Made by a program: the position numbers and the translations under genes. The notes beneath the pieces were generated by a model. That model saw only the letters and a program-made list of their open reading frames with translations. It had not been told where the DNA came from and ran no database searches. A stretch of DNA of 64,000 nucleotides from Turritopsis dohrnii (lineage: Eukaryota; Cnidaria; Hydrozoa; Anthoathecata; Oceaniidae), in contig BQMF02000787.1 in NCBI GenBank assembly GCA_027922465.2, positions 49,236 to 113,235 on the forward strand, written 5' to 3'. This document shows positions 23,830 to 35,969 of this stretch, in pieces (the stretch's first letter is position 1; the number at the start of each line of letters is the position of its first letter).

Positions 23830-26703
23830 ATGGCAGCCGAAAAAGAAGGTAATTCTGGAATGCTTGGAAATTTTGTCGAGGATGAGATAGACGAGAATGA
23901 AAAAAAGTGCCTGAATTATATAGAAGAATCTCTAAGGATACTTGAAAGGGCGCGTCAGGAGGTTAGAAACTCTAACAAATCATCAGGAGGTCAACAGCTG
24001 CAAAATGGTGTTCATCAAGGTGGTGGTGGTGGTAGTGGTGGACATTCTTCGACTAATAATGCTGTATATCAGGAACTCCGACAGTCTTTTCCATGCTTTT
24101 CGAAAACCTCCCAGCCTATGTCTGCTGCATTAGAATTTCACAAGGCTTTTCCTGGACTTTCTCAACCTACAACTGGAAGGCTTCAACAAAAGTTATTACC
24201 AACAATAAAAAGACGTCAACAAAATCGTTATGTGCCATATAGTAGCAGTACCATTACCAGTGCAAAATTAGCTACATGGACTCATAATTTTATTTGCCTT
24301 GCTGATAGCAATGCAGTCTCAACACCCTCCCATGATGAGCTGGAAATATTGCATAATGCAGGTCTTGGTAAGAAAAAGATTGTATTCAAGGACAAGAATG
24401 GTGGCCATGATCATATAAAGAAAACATTAGAAGGTTATTTTCCTAGGTATATTGCATTTTATAGATGAACAAAAATTAGCAACAAACAATAATTTCACTT
24501 CAGTGCTTGTTATTTAACCCCACATATATGAAATCACAAGGTGGTGCCTTCCAGTTATTAAAAGCTACTTCAGGTGGTGTAGGGGAAAGACCTTTGGTTC
24601 CTTTAAATACCTCTTCAGCCGGTTATTCTGTACCATGTTTAAAAGAGGATGCAAGAGCATCTGTTATTTACATTCTTCCCATGAATTCAAATATTGATAT
24701 TACACCAATTACAGTAAATGACCTTACCCTAGAAGAAGCAAATGAATCGGTTCAAATGGCAGTTTGTAATTGTTGTGGGAATGAAATTCCTTTAATGTTA
24801 TTTAAAAAGCACAAGGAAGAATGCTCCAAAGATGTTCACAGTCCTTCAAATTCTGAAAGTATGTATAAATACATAAGTTTTGTATGGATTTTGTTACCTC
24901 TTTTTAATACAAAGTATTGGTTAATGTGGGATATGCTGAGATAGTAAGATACAGTTATAAATCTGTTTTCATGTTGTCAGTATGTAGAATCACATTTAAA
25001 TTTCATTTAGAAGAAAAAAACCTTGTGGATTCACCAATGATACAGTTTGGTTCAACAGAAGAACTTCTGTTCAAATTGCAATCTGTTTTTCCGAATTATG
25101 ATGCAAAGCAACTAAGAGATGCTGCTTCCAATAGTACTGAAATAAATGAAGCTATTGAGATGGTGTTATCACTCCCAGTTAGTATAACCCCTGTTATTCC
25201 TCGCTGCTCTACTACAACAACTGTGACACTAAAGGAACCTGTTAAAATTTGCACTAACATAAACGAGGTTTTGCAAAGTTATCAGAACTGTAAATCTGAA
25301 GATGATACTTACGCATTGAAAGTTGACCGGGATGAGGTTTGGAGAAGTGCTCTTTCCTTCTACAAAAAAGCATTTAATGATACATGTTTACTTAAAAGAG
25401 AGTTTGAGGTATTATAAATTTGTTTATTGGATTTCATTTATGTTACACTATCTACTTGGGAATTTGCATGACTCAATAGAAGCACATGAAGCTGTTGTTC
25501 TAATGTTATTTAATTTTTCGTTATATCTTCTTATTTCAGGTGTAAGTTATGATATTTTGTTAAAACTTTTGTAGAGACTTATAAAAATTGAAAGGGAAAA
25601 ATAATTTCATGAATGAGAGTCATTTTCATAATACATGTTGCTGATAAACCAGAGTTATTGAAATTGTAAAAAAACTGAGAATTAACTGAATGTTTTTAAA
25701 AGATTATTCTGATATTAGGTCGAAATGTTTTCAAATATTTTAGGTTCAGTTTTCTAGTAAAACTGGTGAACATGATAGCTGTGATGCTGGAGCAATACGA
25801 ATGGAATATTTTGAACTTGTACGAGAAGAATTTAACAAAAGAATTATGGAGGGTGATATTGGAAAAAAGGTTCCACGAAAAGGAAATCCATTTCAATTTA
25901 CTTTGTTTGGAATGTTCCTTGGTCATTCTTTGTTACATGATGGACCAGGATATTACTCTTTTCAAGACTGGGTCTATGAGGCTATAAAGGGACATGACAA
26001 TGATGACCATCTACTTCAGTTTATCACAAAAGACCATATTCCTTTGAATGCTGGAACCGGGTCAATAGTTGATTTCATTAATGAGCTAGACGATGTGTAC
26101 AACCAAGAGTATTTAGATATCATAGTTGATAATAATATACAATTGATCAATAATACCCAGTGGGATCCAACTGTTAAGATTACTATGCATAATAAAGGAT
26201 TACTAGCTGTGGAGATCATTTATAATGAGCTTGTAAGAAAGCGGATGCCAAACATAAAAGCATTTAATGATGGTTTAAAGATGACCGGTTTCACCAAATA
26301 TTTGGATACTTATCCTGAAATTTGTCGCAACATATTTGTTTGGGAAAGAAAAATTTTAACAGGAGAGCAGTTAAAAGGTTCACTTTCAAAATGCAATGGA
26401 ACTGAATATGTGAAGAAACAAAGCTATGACTTTTTTATGAATTTAATTTCAAACTGCGACAATGATATCCCTGCAAAGATTTTCAAATTCGCAACAGGTC
26501 TTTCAGAAGTTCCACCTTGGGGAGACAAACGTTCAATTTCAATTAAATTTTTAGATGATGATGACACTAAAGTTTACCCAGAAAGCATTGCTTGCTTCAA
26601 TATTTTAAACCTTCCAACTGTCCACTCTTCACAAGAAGCCTTCAATAAACATTTTTTGAAAGCTTTAGAATTAGAAGGAGTTGGGTTTAGTGCCTCTTGC
26701 TAA
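23830..26703 (+). CDS. Transposon-borne HECT-type E3 ubiquitin ligase with CUE-like domain
   Basis: Apparent exons are 23,830-24,447, 24,504-24,858, 25,011-25,408 and 25,744-26,703. The last two junctions keep phase. The first does not fit cleanly, so that border or the frame is uncertain. The start (ATGGCAGCC) has good context. The order is an acidic start, a Gly-rich stretch, a small Cys-His cluster (CNCCGNEIPLMLFKKHKEEC), a CUE-like ubiquitin-binding fold (LLFKLQSVFPNYDAKQLRDA) and a HECT domain. HECT landmarks are CDAGAIRMEYFELVREEF, FTLFGMFLGHSLL, FATGLSEVPPWGDKR and ESIACFNILNLP. The last has the position of the catalytic Cys that carries ubiquitin. The C-lobe ends GVGFSASC. It resembles the G2E3-like HECT proteins seen in many fish and cnidarian genomes. 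It converges on the transposase inside the same terminal repeats. Confidence 0.75.
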
Positions 26704-27479
26704 ATTTATATTTTGATGGTTATTGTTTTTGCTTTTATTGTTGTTTTGTAAATTTTGAGATTGATTGAGTGGATGCATTTATCTTAGTGCCATGCAAGGG
26801 TTATACTTCAACACTCACCAACTAATATCTATAGGATATATAAAATTAAGAATCTTTCACTAAGTAACTATTACGTGCCCAAATACCTCCATCCATCTTG
26901 ATGATGTACTTTTCTTTTTATCTTTGTATTTTGTTATATGGTTGAATATTTATATGGACTGCATGGATAAGCGTTTGGATCATGGAAATACCCAAAAAGA
27001 TTTTCCTGACAATTTGAACAAAAGATTAATAATACATGGGGTATTCTTTGTCTTATGGAGATATATTTTATAGAGAATAACTGTTATTATAGTCCTCTTT
27101 CCTTAAGAATATCGTTTCTGTTTTTGTTTTTTTATGTTCTGTTCATCAGACTAGAAACTGCAAACATTGTTTAGTCCATAATCATATTATTGCTAGCTAG
27201 TGAAACAAAAACTAATCAATATATTAAGTCAATATATAGCAAACATTAGAAATAATTTCATCCTGATTTTTGATTTAATGAAAAAAATCAATAATTATTT
27301 CATGACAGAGGTACGTTTTGTTGTTATTCCTCGAGCGTTTTTTGCAGTTGTTAATTTTATTTAAAGCGCTTTTCTTTAACATTTGTTAAAAATAAGCAGC
27401 TTCTAGTTTTTGTTATTTTATGAAACTTTTTGTTCAAAAATGTAAAAAAGTTCATCGTAACACACATTCGATAAGAAGT
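26704..27479. other. Spacer between the two convergent IS3EU genes
   Basis: No gene seen. It must hold the 3' ends of both transcripts. It is AT-rich with many T-runs. Confidence 0.6.
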
Positions 27480-28937
27480 TTATTGTGTCTCTAATATATG
27501 TTTAGCCTGCTGTAAGACTTCACAATATACATCAACTCCGAAACTTGTAGACATCCGCAAGATGTTTGTGTGCGACAATAATGTTTCAACTTGCCCTGCA
27601 CTTAATATTGATCTTAATGAAGTTGTCTGCACGCCTTCAGTTTCTGGGCAGCGTAACGGGCCATCAAAATCTATTCCGTAATGTTCGTCAATTTGTAAGT
27701 CGTCCTGCAAAACTTTGTAGTCCAGTTTACCAATGACCATAATTGATTAGGGGTTCTGTTACCTACGCTTGACAAAGAGTGATTATCCCAACCATTAGTG
27801 AAAATGTGCAAATGTTCATTAATTCGTGGAACGAATACCAAATGTAAAACTTGCAACTGCAACTCGTCACTAATGTCTAACAAATTTGAGTCTTCTAAAT
27901 ACCAGAAGACAGTATAGTAACTTGATAGACAGGAGGTAAAAACATCTCGCCATAATCGCTCTATTCGTTGGTTGTGACACGACTTTCCTGCGATAAAACT
28001 GCGCCTACCAGGACCTCGCATTGGATGCTCCAACATAAAACGAGCTACGTCAACATTCTCCACTCCTTGATCTGCGCGTACACGAGAAGGAATGCCAAAA
28101 TTTAATGTCGCGTTTATGAATAAAGTTCTTACGGTAGAAGCAAAATTATTACTACTACAATGTAGGTACATAATTTTGCGGGAGAAACCATCGATGCCAC
28201 CGTGAATTACTAAGCCCCATCTAATTAGTTTATGGTTTCCATCGATATGCCAAAAGTGCAAGTGAACCGGGAACGCTATAAACTCGTCTTCTTATTAATC
28301 TTCGTTGTATCGATCTATTAAGAATTCCTTCTGGATCTGTCCTCCACAGCGATGACCTAACGCGTTCCCAGGTGACATTAATCCTGGCAGAAGATAGCAG
28401 GCCTTTCATATTTCTTATCCCAGTACTTGGAAACCTAATTGAAAAATCTCGCACTACTTGGTCAAGTTCTTCATCCGAAATATCGGTGTATCTTTTGAAG
28501 CTTTCGTCAATATTGAATGCTTTGATTCTCCTCCGTATTGTTTGTTCATTTACACCTAATAGAATAGCCATATCTTTCAGCTTGAATCCATACTGTAAGT
28601 AGAATAGTAGTTGCTCTTTCGAAATGGCAAACGATGGTCTTCCAGGATTTCCAGTTTGTTCTACAGATGGCTGAGAAATCATTGATTCAGCATGTGGTGT
28701 TTTATGTAATATGTCCTTGGCACTAATTAAACTGTCTAAAATAGAGGTATCAATGCTGTATAAAGCGCTGCCCTGATTCACACACACAGCCAGTTCTTCT
28801 AAACGATATACTTGATACTCTATTATTGCTTTGTTGTTCCCAGCATCTTTTAAGGAGTTATATATTTCACTAATACACTTTTCAATATACTCAGTAAATA
28901 ACTCTCTAGGACTTTGTCTTTGCATATTAAACGCCAT
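27480..28937 (-). pseudogene. IS3EU-type DDE transposase, two frameshifts
   Basis: Starts at ATG 28,937 (MAFNMQRQ). An N-terminal helix-turn-helix follows (GFKLKDMAILLGVNEQTIRR). A frameshift near 28,256 lies in a T-run just before the integrase core. The core shows the three catalytic acids: Asp in FWHIDGNHKLIRW, Asp in RADQGVENV and Glu in HNQRIERLWRDV. A second frameshift near 27,730 separates the last 80 or so residues (DEHYGIDFDGPL...). With the frames put end to end the length and order match the eukaryotic IS3-like transposases of fish and cnidarians. The enzyme would cut and join the transposon ends. This copy is inactive as written. Confidence 0.82.
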
Positions 28938-29419
28938 CTTATCTTTAGCTAAAAAGCGCGAAAGAACGGGGAAAATACTGACCCGAATTATGACATATGT
29001 GCTGGATTCAAAATTTCAGTATAGATTCTTCAATGACCTTTGAACATTTGAACAATTGGAACTTTGAACCGGTAGAATGTGCTTACAAATTAACTCATTG
29101 AAATATTCAACTAATAATTTGAAGCAATGAAACGCCAAATTGAATTGTTCAATTGGCAAATACAAATATTGATCTATGAATTGAAGCAACAGATTTCAAA
29201 AAAGATGATAATTTTATGTTAAATTGAAAGATTCACTCGTCAAAATCAAATCACGAATTTTGTCATGTATCTAACTTCATAATCATCGGATTCCATTACG
29301 TTTTGTTAGTGATCATGAAGTTGAGGTTGTGGATGGAAATTTGTTATGACTTCTTAGTTTGTTTGTTGTTGGTTTATTGACTTGATTGTTGTTTGATGAT
29401 GGATATTGTGGTGGGGGAG

Positions 29420-29544
29420 TGTTATGTTAAGTGGACTGGAACGAGACACTTATATTTAAACTTTGTAAATAGTTTTCAGTTGAATATACAGTCCTCTATA
29501 GAACGGTTGTATTAATGTATCTTCCACTCGGGCTTCTTACGACA
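29420..29544 (+). repeat. 3' LTR of the BEL element
   Basis: Same 125 bp as the 5' LTR. It is preceded by the purine tract GTGGGGGAG and followed by the AAGGG target duplication. Confidence 0.9.
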
Positions 29545-29549
29545 AAGGG

Positions 29550-30060
29550 ATTGTTCACAAATGACGTCAACCAATTTTTCATCCTTTTTGATGTTAGGTC
29601 TCTTCGTTGAGTGGAAGCATACCATCTTCCATATTGTTACTTAAGAGTTTTATTGCACCGTTAATGTTACCCTTTGACATTTTCTCCAAAAATTGTTTTG
29701 AGATGCCTGCAATTAATTTTCGCGAATGATTCAACTTCAATTGAGCTTAGATTGTTTCACCCTCTTCGATGAGTTCAGCTATGCAACCCTGTTCCCATAG
29801 AATTAATCGTCTTTTTAATGCTGCTGCATGATCTTTACTTTTCGAAGTTCGAGACGGCTTTTGGAGAAGCAAAGCGGGCATAACCATTATCGCTTCTAAA
29901 GACATTTCTTTCATGGGAGTATCGTCAATGAAATGATCAAGCCATCTCGTAGTTTCTTTAATATACATCTTCCCCACTACCGGATGAAAGCAGGAATATG
30001 TTTCTTCGCCAGAATACTATTCATTCGTTCGCGAATTCGCGTATGTTTGCCAATTCCATG
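29550..30060 (-). pseudogene. LINE ORF2 fragment, unit 1
   Basis: Fragments in different frames read WRRNIFLLS, GKMYIKETTRWLDHFIDD, MPALLLQKPSRTSKSKDHA and, after an in-frame stop, LKLNHSRKLIAGISKQFLEK and LLSNNMEDGMLPLNEE. This order is known from the region just upstream of the reverse transcriptase in retroelement polyproteins of cnidarians and sponges. It has one stop and at least one frameshift. The BEL element inserted at its downstream edge. Confidence 0.55.
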
Positions 30061-31234
30061 TCAGACAAATTTTCTGTTTTATATCTCTTTTACCTATTGA
30101 CGTCAAATCAAATACCAACTGTCGTAAAAACATCTGAAGCTTTTTTTATCCAGTCTTCCCCCTTTTTCTTGTAGAATAACCGAAATTTTTATACTATTGT
30201 CGAAATATTTAATCATTTTGTTTTTTTATATTTAGTTAATGTATTCTGTTTGAATGAAGAAATAATTTAACTTTAAAAAAAAAAACAAAAAAAAAACAAA
30301 AAAAAAACAATAGGGATAAAAAAAAAAAAAAAAAAAAAAAGAATTCTAACAGGCTTGGTACTGGAAACCAATTAGCCTTTCCTGAACTTTTTATGTGGAT
30401 TGTTGGAATGGGTGGAAAAATTTTGGCGGTGACCCCAAGTAGGCAGGGCACCTCGATACCAGGGCATTGAGACAAATTCTTGGAAATTACGAAATGGAAG
30501 TTTTTTCAAAGATTTTCTTACAACAAATACAATACAATAATTCATAAATCATAAACTTACACGTACATTATACATAGCCTCTACCTGGAAACAGCTTTAC
30601 CTATGTTAACACTCGCCAGTTCCATTAGGTCCGCACTAAACGGCCCTACAGATTTAAAAACGAAGCACTTTCCCATTTGTTTTGTTAATAATGAAATTGA
30701 GTAAATAAACAAAAAAACAATAACGAAACTTCGAAATTTGCGTCGGCTTAAACTATTCGTCGAATGAAAATGACCAATTTTGGGCCAAGTGACGAAAATT
30801 TGTACTGACGAAAAATTTCACCCCATGAAAAATTTCGTCCGACGAAAATTAATGGCCCCCTATGACTCAGTTTCTGATGCTCACTTCATAAAAATCAAAA
30901 ATGAGCATTAGTTATTACAACTCTGGTCTTTTATTGCCAAGAACAAACATAAGGTTGCTAAGGTAACATGATTATGAAATTATAATTATGAGCAGTTGTG
31001 ATAAAGTAAACAGGAAGTTGATGATTTTTGAACTGAATCCGGTCATCATTTTTATTCCTTGCACAATTTTTTGGAAGATTTTCCCGACAGTTTAGCAACA
31101 GGAAATGAATGAAAAATTTCTTTCCTAAACCCTCGTACTACAGCTAGTTTCTCTTGCAACAAAATTCGCTAAACGATTAACCGATTACTTTATTTATATG
31201 TATTAATAGCTTGGAATGGATAAAATACCTGTGT
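30061..31234. other. Spacer with A-rich tract, unit 1
   Basis: No supportable gene. An A-rich tract at about 30,274-30,341 could be the tail of a retrotransposed sequence. A block at 30,775-30,850 repeats GACGAAAATT-type words in both orientations. The same stretch recurs at 37,432-38,604. Confidence 0.6.
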
Positions 31235-32137
31235 CACAGTAAATTTTAACTCCCCTAAATAATGACTCCCCAGTCATAATAAACTAGTTTATAGTGACTC
31301 CCCCATCAAAATAAACTAGTTAATTATAACTCCCCAGTTAATATAAACTAGTAAATCATGACTCCCTAGAGTTAACATTTCCTAGGAAATCCTGACTCCC
31401 CTGGTTTAAAATGACTCCCCTCTAAATCTTGTTTAAAAACTTTTAAAATTCATATGGCCATTCCTATTCCTTGGACGTCGAGACTTATTTAAATTTTGTC
31501 TGCTCATTCCTTCACCGAATACCTTATTCTCAATCTGAGAATGTCTGTGTGTCTGTCAGTCGTCTGTGTGTCTGTCCGAAAAACTTTGGGGCCTGCCTGA
31601 AAAATGGTCGGATTTGGCTGAAATTTTGCACACTTGTTCCTTGGGTGAATATCTGGGGGTGTTTTTGAAATTTTAATTTTTAGTGCCTGGGACGGGGTTT
31701 TGCGCCAAAACGAGGCTAAAACTTTGGGGCAGCCTGGAGACTTCAAAAATGGTCGGATTTGACTGAACTTTGGTATATTTGAACAACTACAATTGGACCT
31801 TCGAGTTATAAATAATGAAGTTGAGCCCAATGCGGTTAGCACGTTCGACTATATCATATGGTATATGATAACTTATTTTGTCATTAAATTTTCTCTGGGT
31901 TTATAGGGTTTTATAGTTAAAGATATGCACTGCAATGACTTCTTTTGATGGGTGGGGGTCATGATTAACTAGTTTATTTTGACTCCCTGACATTTCTCAA
32001 TCCGAAATAATGGGGAGTCATTATTTACTAAGGGAGTCATTATTTCCTAGGAAATTTCTACTCTAGGAGAGTCATTATTTCCTAGTTTATTTTAACTGGG
32101 GGAGTCATTTTTCTCAGGGAGTTAAAATAATCCGCTA
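31235..32137. mobile_element. MITE with GACTCCCC repeats, unit 1
   Basis: About 900 bp whose two ends are inverted imperfect arrays. On the left, TTTTAACTCCCC, AATGACTCCCC and AATAAACTAGTT alternate. The right end has their reverse complements (GGGGAGTCATTATT, AACTAGTTTATTTTGACTCCC). The middle carries TGTCTGTGTGTCTGTC and GGTCGGATTTGGCTGAA words. No transposase frame. The same element is at 38,605-39,507. Confidence 0.65.
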
Positions 32138-32206
32138 CACCGGGTGTGCCAGAAAACAAGCCACTTAAATTCAATTTTTGACATACGCTTTTCTAGTTGC
32201 TGAAGT
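32138..32206. mobile_element. Mariner-like left end, unit 1 copy
   Basis: CACCGGGTGTGCCAGAAAAC and the next 50 bp match, inverted and diverged, the right end at 45,355-45,432. It is cut at the AAGT where the Ginger element begins. This copy has no right end because of the tandem duplication. Confidence 0.6.
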
Positions 32207-32404
32207 TGTTGTGCCCCAATTTGTAATAATTTGCCCCAATTTGTAATACCTGCCCCAATTTGTAATAAAATTTGCCTCAATTTGTAATACCTGCCCCAAA
32301 TTGTAATAAACTTTGCCGTAATTTGTAATGCCTGCCCCAATTTGTAATAAACCTTGCCCCAATTTGTAATAGAAAAGCTGCCCCAATTTGTAATACCGAT
32401 TTGC

Positions 32405-32550
32405 CCTAATTACGGTAGCAGCGTAAGCGAATACCGTATTAAAACACCCTTGGACTCCTACTACTACTACTACTCCTACTACTACTACTACTACTCCGGC
32501 CGAAACGGCAGTTTTTAGCCTACGATTTAGAGTATGCGAGTCCCCACTAA
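32405..32550. repeat. Small insertion in the Ginger left terminal repeat
   Basis: Compared with the right terminal repeat, the left one has an extra block between GCCCTAATT and AAACTCAA. The block contains GGTAGCAGCG, GAATACCGTATTAAAACACC, a CTACTACT run and CGGCCGAAACGGC. The second copy is at 39,775-39,920 and a diverged relative at 18,965-19,085. Confidence 0.6.
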
Positions 32551-33225
32551 AAACTCAATATACGTCTTGTGAAATCGGACTTTTGGGAATTGCTCTTCAA
32601 ACGCAACTGCTCCATTTCGATGACGTCATTATTTGGGGCAATTTTGGTACGGGAATGCAAGGCTTAATATAAATCGTCCTCGTTTAACTGAAATCGATAC
32701 ATGAACTCCCTGATGTCATACCGGAAAAGTGGGACCCTAAATAATAATAAGATCATGCAGAGTGGCTAAAGCGATGATGATGGTACGGGAATGCTACAGA
32801 AACGTTTTCAAAACGCTAGCACAATATAATATCTTCAACATCCCCTAAAATGTAGGGTTTTAACAAAAGAAATCCGTAGAAAAAAAACACGCTGAAACAA
32901 GCAAAGAAATACAAAACTTATACTTTATCAAAAATTAAAACTCCTAATTTTTGCTTCTCAACTAAATACAACGGTTTAAACTTCAAGGACTTGGCAGAAT
33001 TGGATATTGGAGTCTTAGAAATTTTGAAGTCCTTAGAAAACAAGCTACAACACTGTCACCAATCAAAAAGCTAGAAACATTACGTTTCTGTCAAAAATAG
33101 CTTTTACTTGCTAATTCTCTGAGACGGTGTATAGAAAAAGATGTTTTTATAATACAAACATAACAAAAAAACTACAATATAAACTAAGATTTATATAAAC
33201 TATCTTATATACATCTTTTGCAAAC

Positions 33226-35467
33226 TTAGTTCTTCTTTGACTTCCAAAACATGTTCAAAATAATAAACCAAGAGAAGGCTTCTGGCTGCAAAATCAACCA
33301 TGCACTAGTCCATTTAGGGTGTTGAATAACTAGCTTTATTTCCTGTATGATGCCACTTACACTAGAGAATTCTCTCACTAATCTTTGAACGTTCACGGTA
33401 AGGGTATTGGTTATTTTTCCAGCTTTTGGCAATACTTCCGGGTACGATATATAAACCCTTGGAAGGTGTTGCTTTGTTTTTGTGGTGTATAGCTTAAATA
33501 CCTCATACGACTGCAGTAGGTGGTTGTATGTCCAACAGACGTGATTAGGGAATTCAAAACCGGAAATGGACAACGCATACAAAAATATCATTTCTACTAT
33601 TTCGGAAGGTAACCAATCGAAATATGACATATTTTCAGATGATTTAGGAGCTGAAATTGTTGCATCTGTCGTCTTAGAAAGCTGCTTCTCTACTTCAATA
33701 TGGAAGTCGGTATTCTCTTTCTCTTCCTCAATCGAGTTCTTTGAGTAGTTCTCGATCCCGGAATCATTCATTTCAATATACGATCCATTCTGAAGCTCAA
33801 GGTCTCCTTGCGCGTCATCTTCATCTAAAACCACGTAGTGGATTCCAGTTTCTTCATCAACATGGCCAAGGGTAACACATCCTCTTGTCAATATCTCAGG
33901 GTGAACATGCACCATAGCATGTGGTCCTAATGTGGAAACAACTCTAAACGTTATTCCGTATACATTTGCAATAGCCCGCAAGGTAATTTCATCCCCATAT
34001 GCACCGTCATTTGACATATCTTCAAGATAAGTTGGCCATGGAGCTGCAGCGTATAACTCTAAAGGAGTCCCGTCGGGGCTTACATCGTTGTGGCTAAGGT
34101 ACTCTATAACTTCACTTCTCACTTCCCTAGCGGTTTTTTTTATACCAAAACGTTGCAGTGCGAATGCCACTGCGCTGAATTGGCAATTTCCATCGCCCAG
34201 TGGATCAAAGGATATAATATAGCCTTGACTTTTGAAGCGTTCTCCATCTTCCATCGGGATAAGGAAACGATTTCGATGCTTTTTTCGTTTTTCTTTTTCT
34301 TCGGCTTTCCTCTTCTTTCTTCTCTCTTCTTTTTTTCTTTCGGATGTTGATGTTTTACTTTTCGGGTTAATGTCGCAAGTGGCAATATCCTCAACAGAAA
34401 ACTTTTGGGTACTGGCACGTAGGTCCGAATCATCTTTGAATCTAACCTCGTATATGTCGTTTGGAAACACTTTGCTTACTCTTCCTGTTACTACCCGGTG
34501 CCGAACTCCGCCGAACCTACCACCTTTTTTCCTCAATCGCACAAACACTTTATCGCCAGCGTTATAGGTTACGTAGCAGTGTTTCCGAGCATGAGCCTCT
34601 ACCATTCTTTCGTCAATCCTTTTGGATACAGCTCTTACCTTTTCACGCACTTTCATATTTTGTTCATGATGATTTTTATAGTCAATTTCCCTGGGTGGTT
34701 CGTAATTCTCGTCAAATATCGTATCATTACAGGTATTTAATGGTTCTTTTATAAGTTCATTTGATTTTCTACCAAAGTATACTTCGAAGGGGCTTTTCCA
34801 GCCAAGGGCTTCTCGTTTCTCATTATTGAGACATTTCATATACTCTGGGAGGTTCTTTACCCAATTTCACACCATGTCTCTTTTGGGTTAAAAGATCGAA
34901 ATTAATTTTCTGTCTCAAAACTCTGTGAGATCTTTCAACCTTTCCTTGAGCCTTGGGATTGTATGGCCGGCATCTGATCATCTTAATTTTCTTCCTCTGG
35001 CAATACACTTTGACATTTTTCTTAAATTCTCCGCCGTTGTCACTTTGTAACCTAATTGATTGTCCATGGATAGAGTAGATCTTGTTCAACTCTCTTAACA
35101 CATGAGAAGAAAGCTTTCTTTCTAATGGAGCAAGCCAATGGAATCTTGAAAAAATATCAAGCAAAGAAAAAATGTACCGGTACGTTCTACCCTTGTATTG
35201 GATCTTCATTTTCCGCATGTCTACTAAATCAATTTGATGCTGTTCATGGATGTTTTTGACACGAACTGGCTTAGGTTTTGCTTTGTTGGTAAATTTTATG
35301 GAATACTGTCGGTATCTGATATCATTCATTGTCACTCGTAGAATTTCTTTATTACTTAAACCCGCATAGCCATCCGCAGCTCTTGCTCTTAACTTTTTGT
35401 ATCCGCCAGACTTGCTTTTAATAAAGGTTTTGGCCACAATGGCTTTGGTTTCGGTCTTCTTAACAAC
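33226..35467 (-). pseudogene. Ginger integrase-OTU gene, copy lacking exon 1
   Basis: Identical in content to exon 2 of the gene at 40,596-43,601: integrase core, SH3-like segment, basic linker, OTU and F-box-like tail. It carries the same one-base frameshift near 34,866. Exon 1 is lost at the duplication breakpoint. Only its last few codons and the GTAGGG splice donor remain, fused to the IS3EU transposase fragment at 36,000. Confidence 0.85.
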
Positions 35468-35969
35468 CTATTAAAGTTATTATAATAACAATTAATGGCG
35501 TATCGTAGGTTTTTCTTTGTCTGCCCGGTATACTAATTGCTTCTTGGCGTTTCTCGTTTATTGGGTACATTGACATTCACGTCAGTAGGTTTAAAATCAA
35601 AAATTAGGATACTTAACATACTTAAAAAGCATGTCAGCGATTGGTCAATTTCGGAATCATAACATGTCGCAATTATCCGAATTGAAAAATATGTTATAGT
35701 ACAGTAGAATCTCTGTAATTCGAAACATTTTTTTGGTCCCTTGCGAGTTCGAATTACAGAGAGTCTTCTGTATTCATTCTTCTGTCGATGTTGTTCCCAG
35801 CCTCCATCTTATTGAGGTCCGACTAAATGTCGGTAGATTCATGGAGAAATTGGTATACCAGGTAGAAAACTCTTTTCTTGATTATTCAAATTACAGACGA
35901 CTTCTTTTACGACAATTAGAATTTTTTTCAATGGATGATTGGAAGTTTGTTTATAAGTATCAAAGGACC

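Larger units (their letters stand above)
23466..29281. mobile_element. IS3EU-like DNA transposon, 5.8 kb, inserted in BEL pol
   Basis: Ends are inverted copies of TATGAAGTTAGATACATGAC, with weaker similarity for roughly 60 bp further in. The flanks are a perfect 6-bp duplication ATCATC (23,460-23,465 and 29,282-29,287). A TAT start and a 6-bp duplication agree with what I recall of the IS3EU superfamily. Two genes converge: a HECT-type ligase on the + strand and an integrase-type transposase on the - strand. The transposase is frameshifted, so this copy cannot move on its own. Its insertion cut the last codons of BEL pol. Confidence 0.82.
20243..29544 (+). mobile_element. BEL/Pao LTR retrotransposon, internally deleted, with nested insertion
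   Basis: Identical-looking 125-bp LTRs (20,243-20,367 and 29,420-29,544) begin TGTTATG and end ACGACA. The 5-bp target duplication AAGGG is at 20,238-20,242 and 29,545-29,549. A primer-binding-site-like TGGTACACCGAGC starts directly after the 5' LTR, and a purine tract (GTGGGGGAG) precedes the 3' LTR. Gag and pol remnants follow BEL order: gag, zinc knuckles, aspartic protease, reverse transcriptase, integrase. At least three internal deletions and a 5.8-kb transposon insertion near the end of pol make it defective. The close LTR match suggests recent insertion. Confidence 0.92.

Noticed and set aside
31504..31842. 112-codon minus-strand frame in the GACTCCCC MITE
   Set aside because: It reads through simple CTGTCTGTGTGTCTG sequence and has no protein-like features.
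34090..34754. Several + strand frames opposite the integrase-OTU exon
   Set aside because: They are antisense shadows of the coding exon, rich in Phe and Ser as expected opposite Lys/Glu codons, and repeat identically in unit 2.
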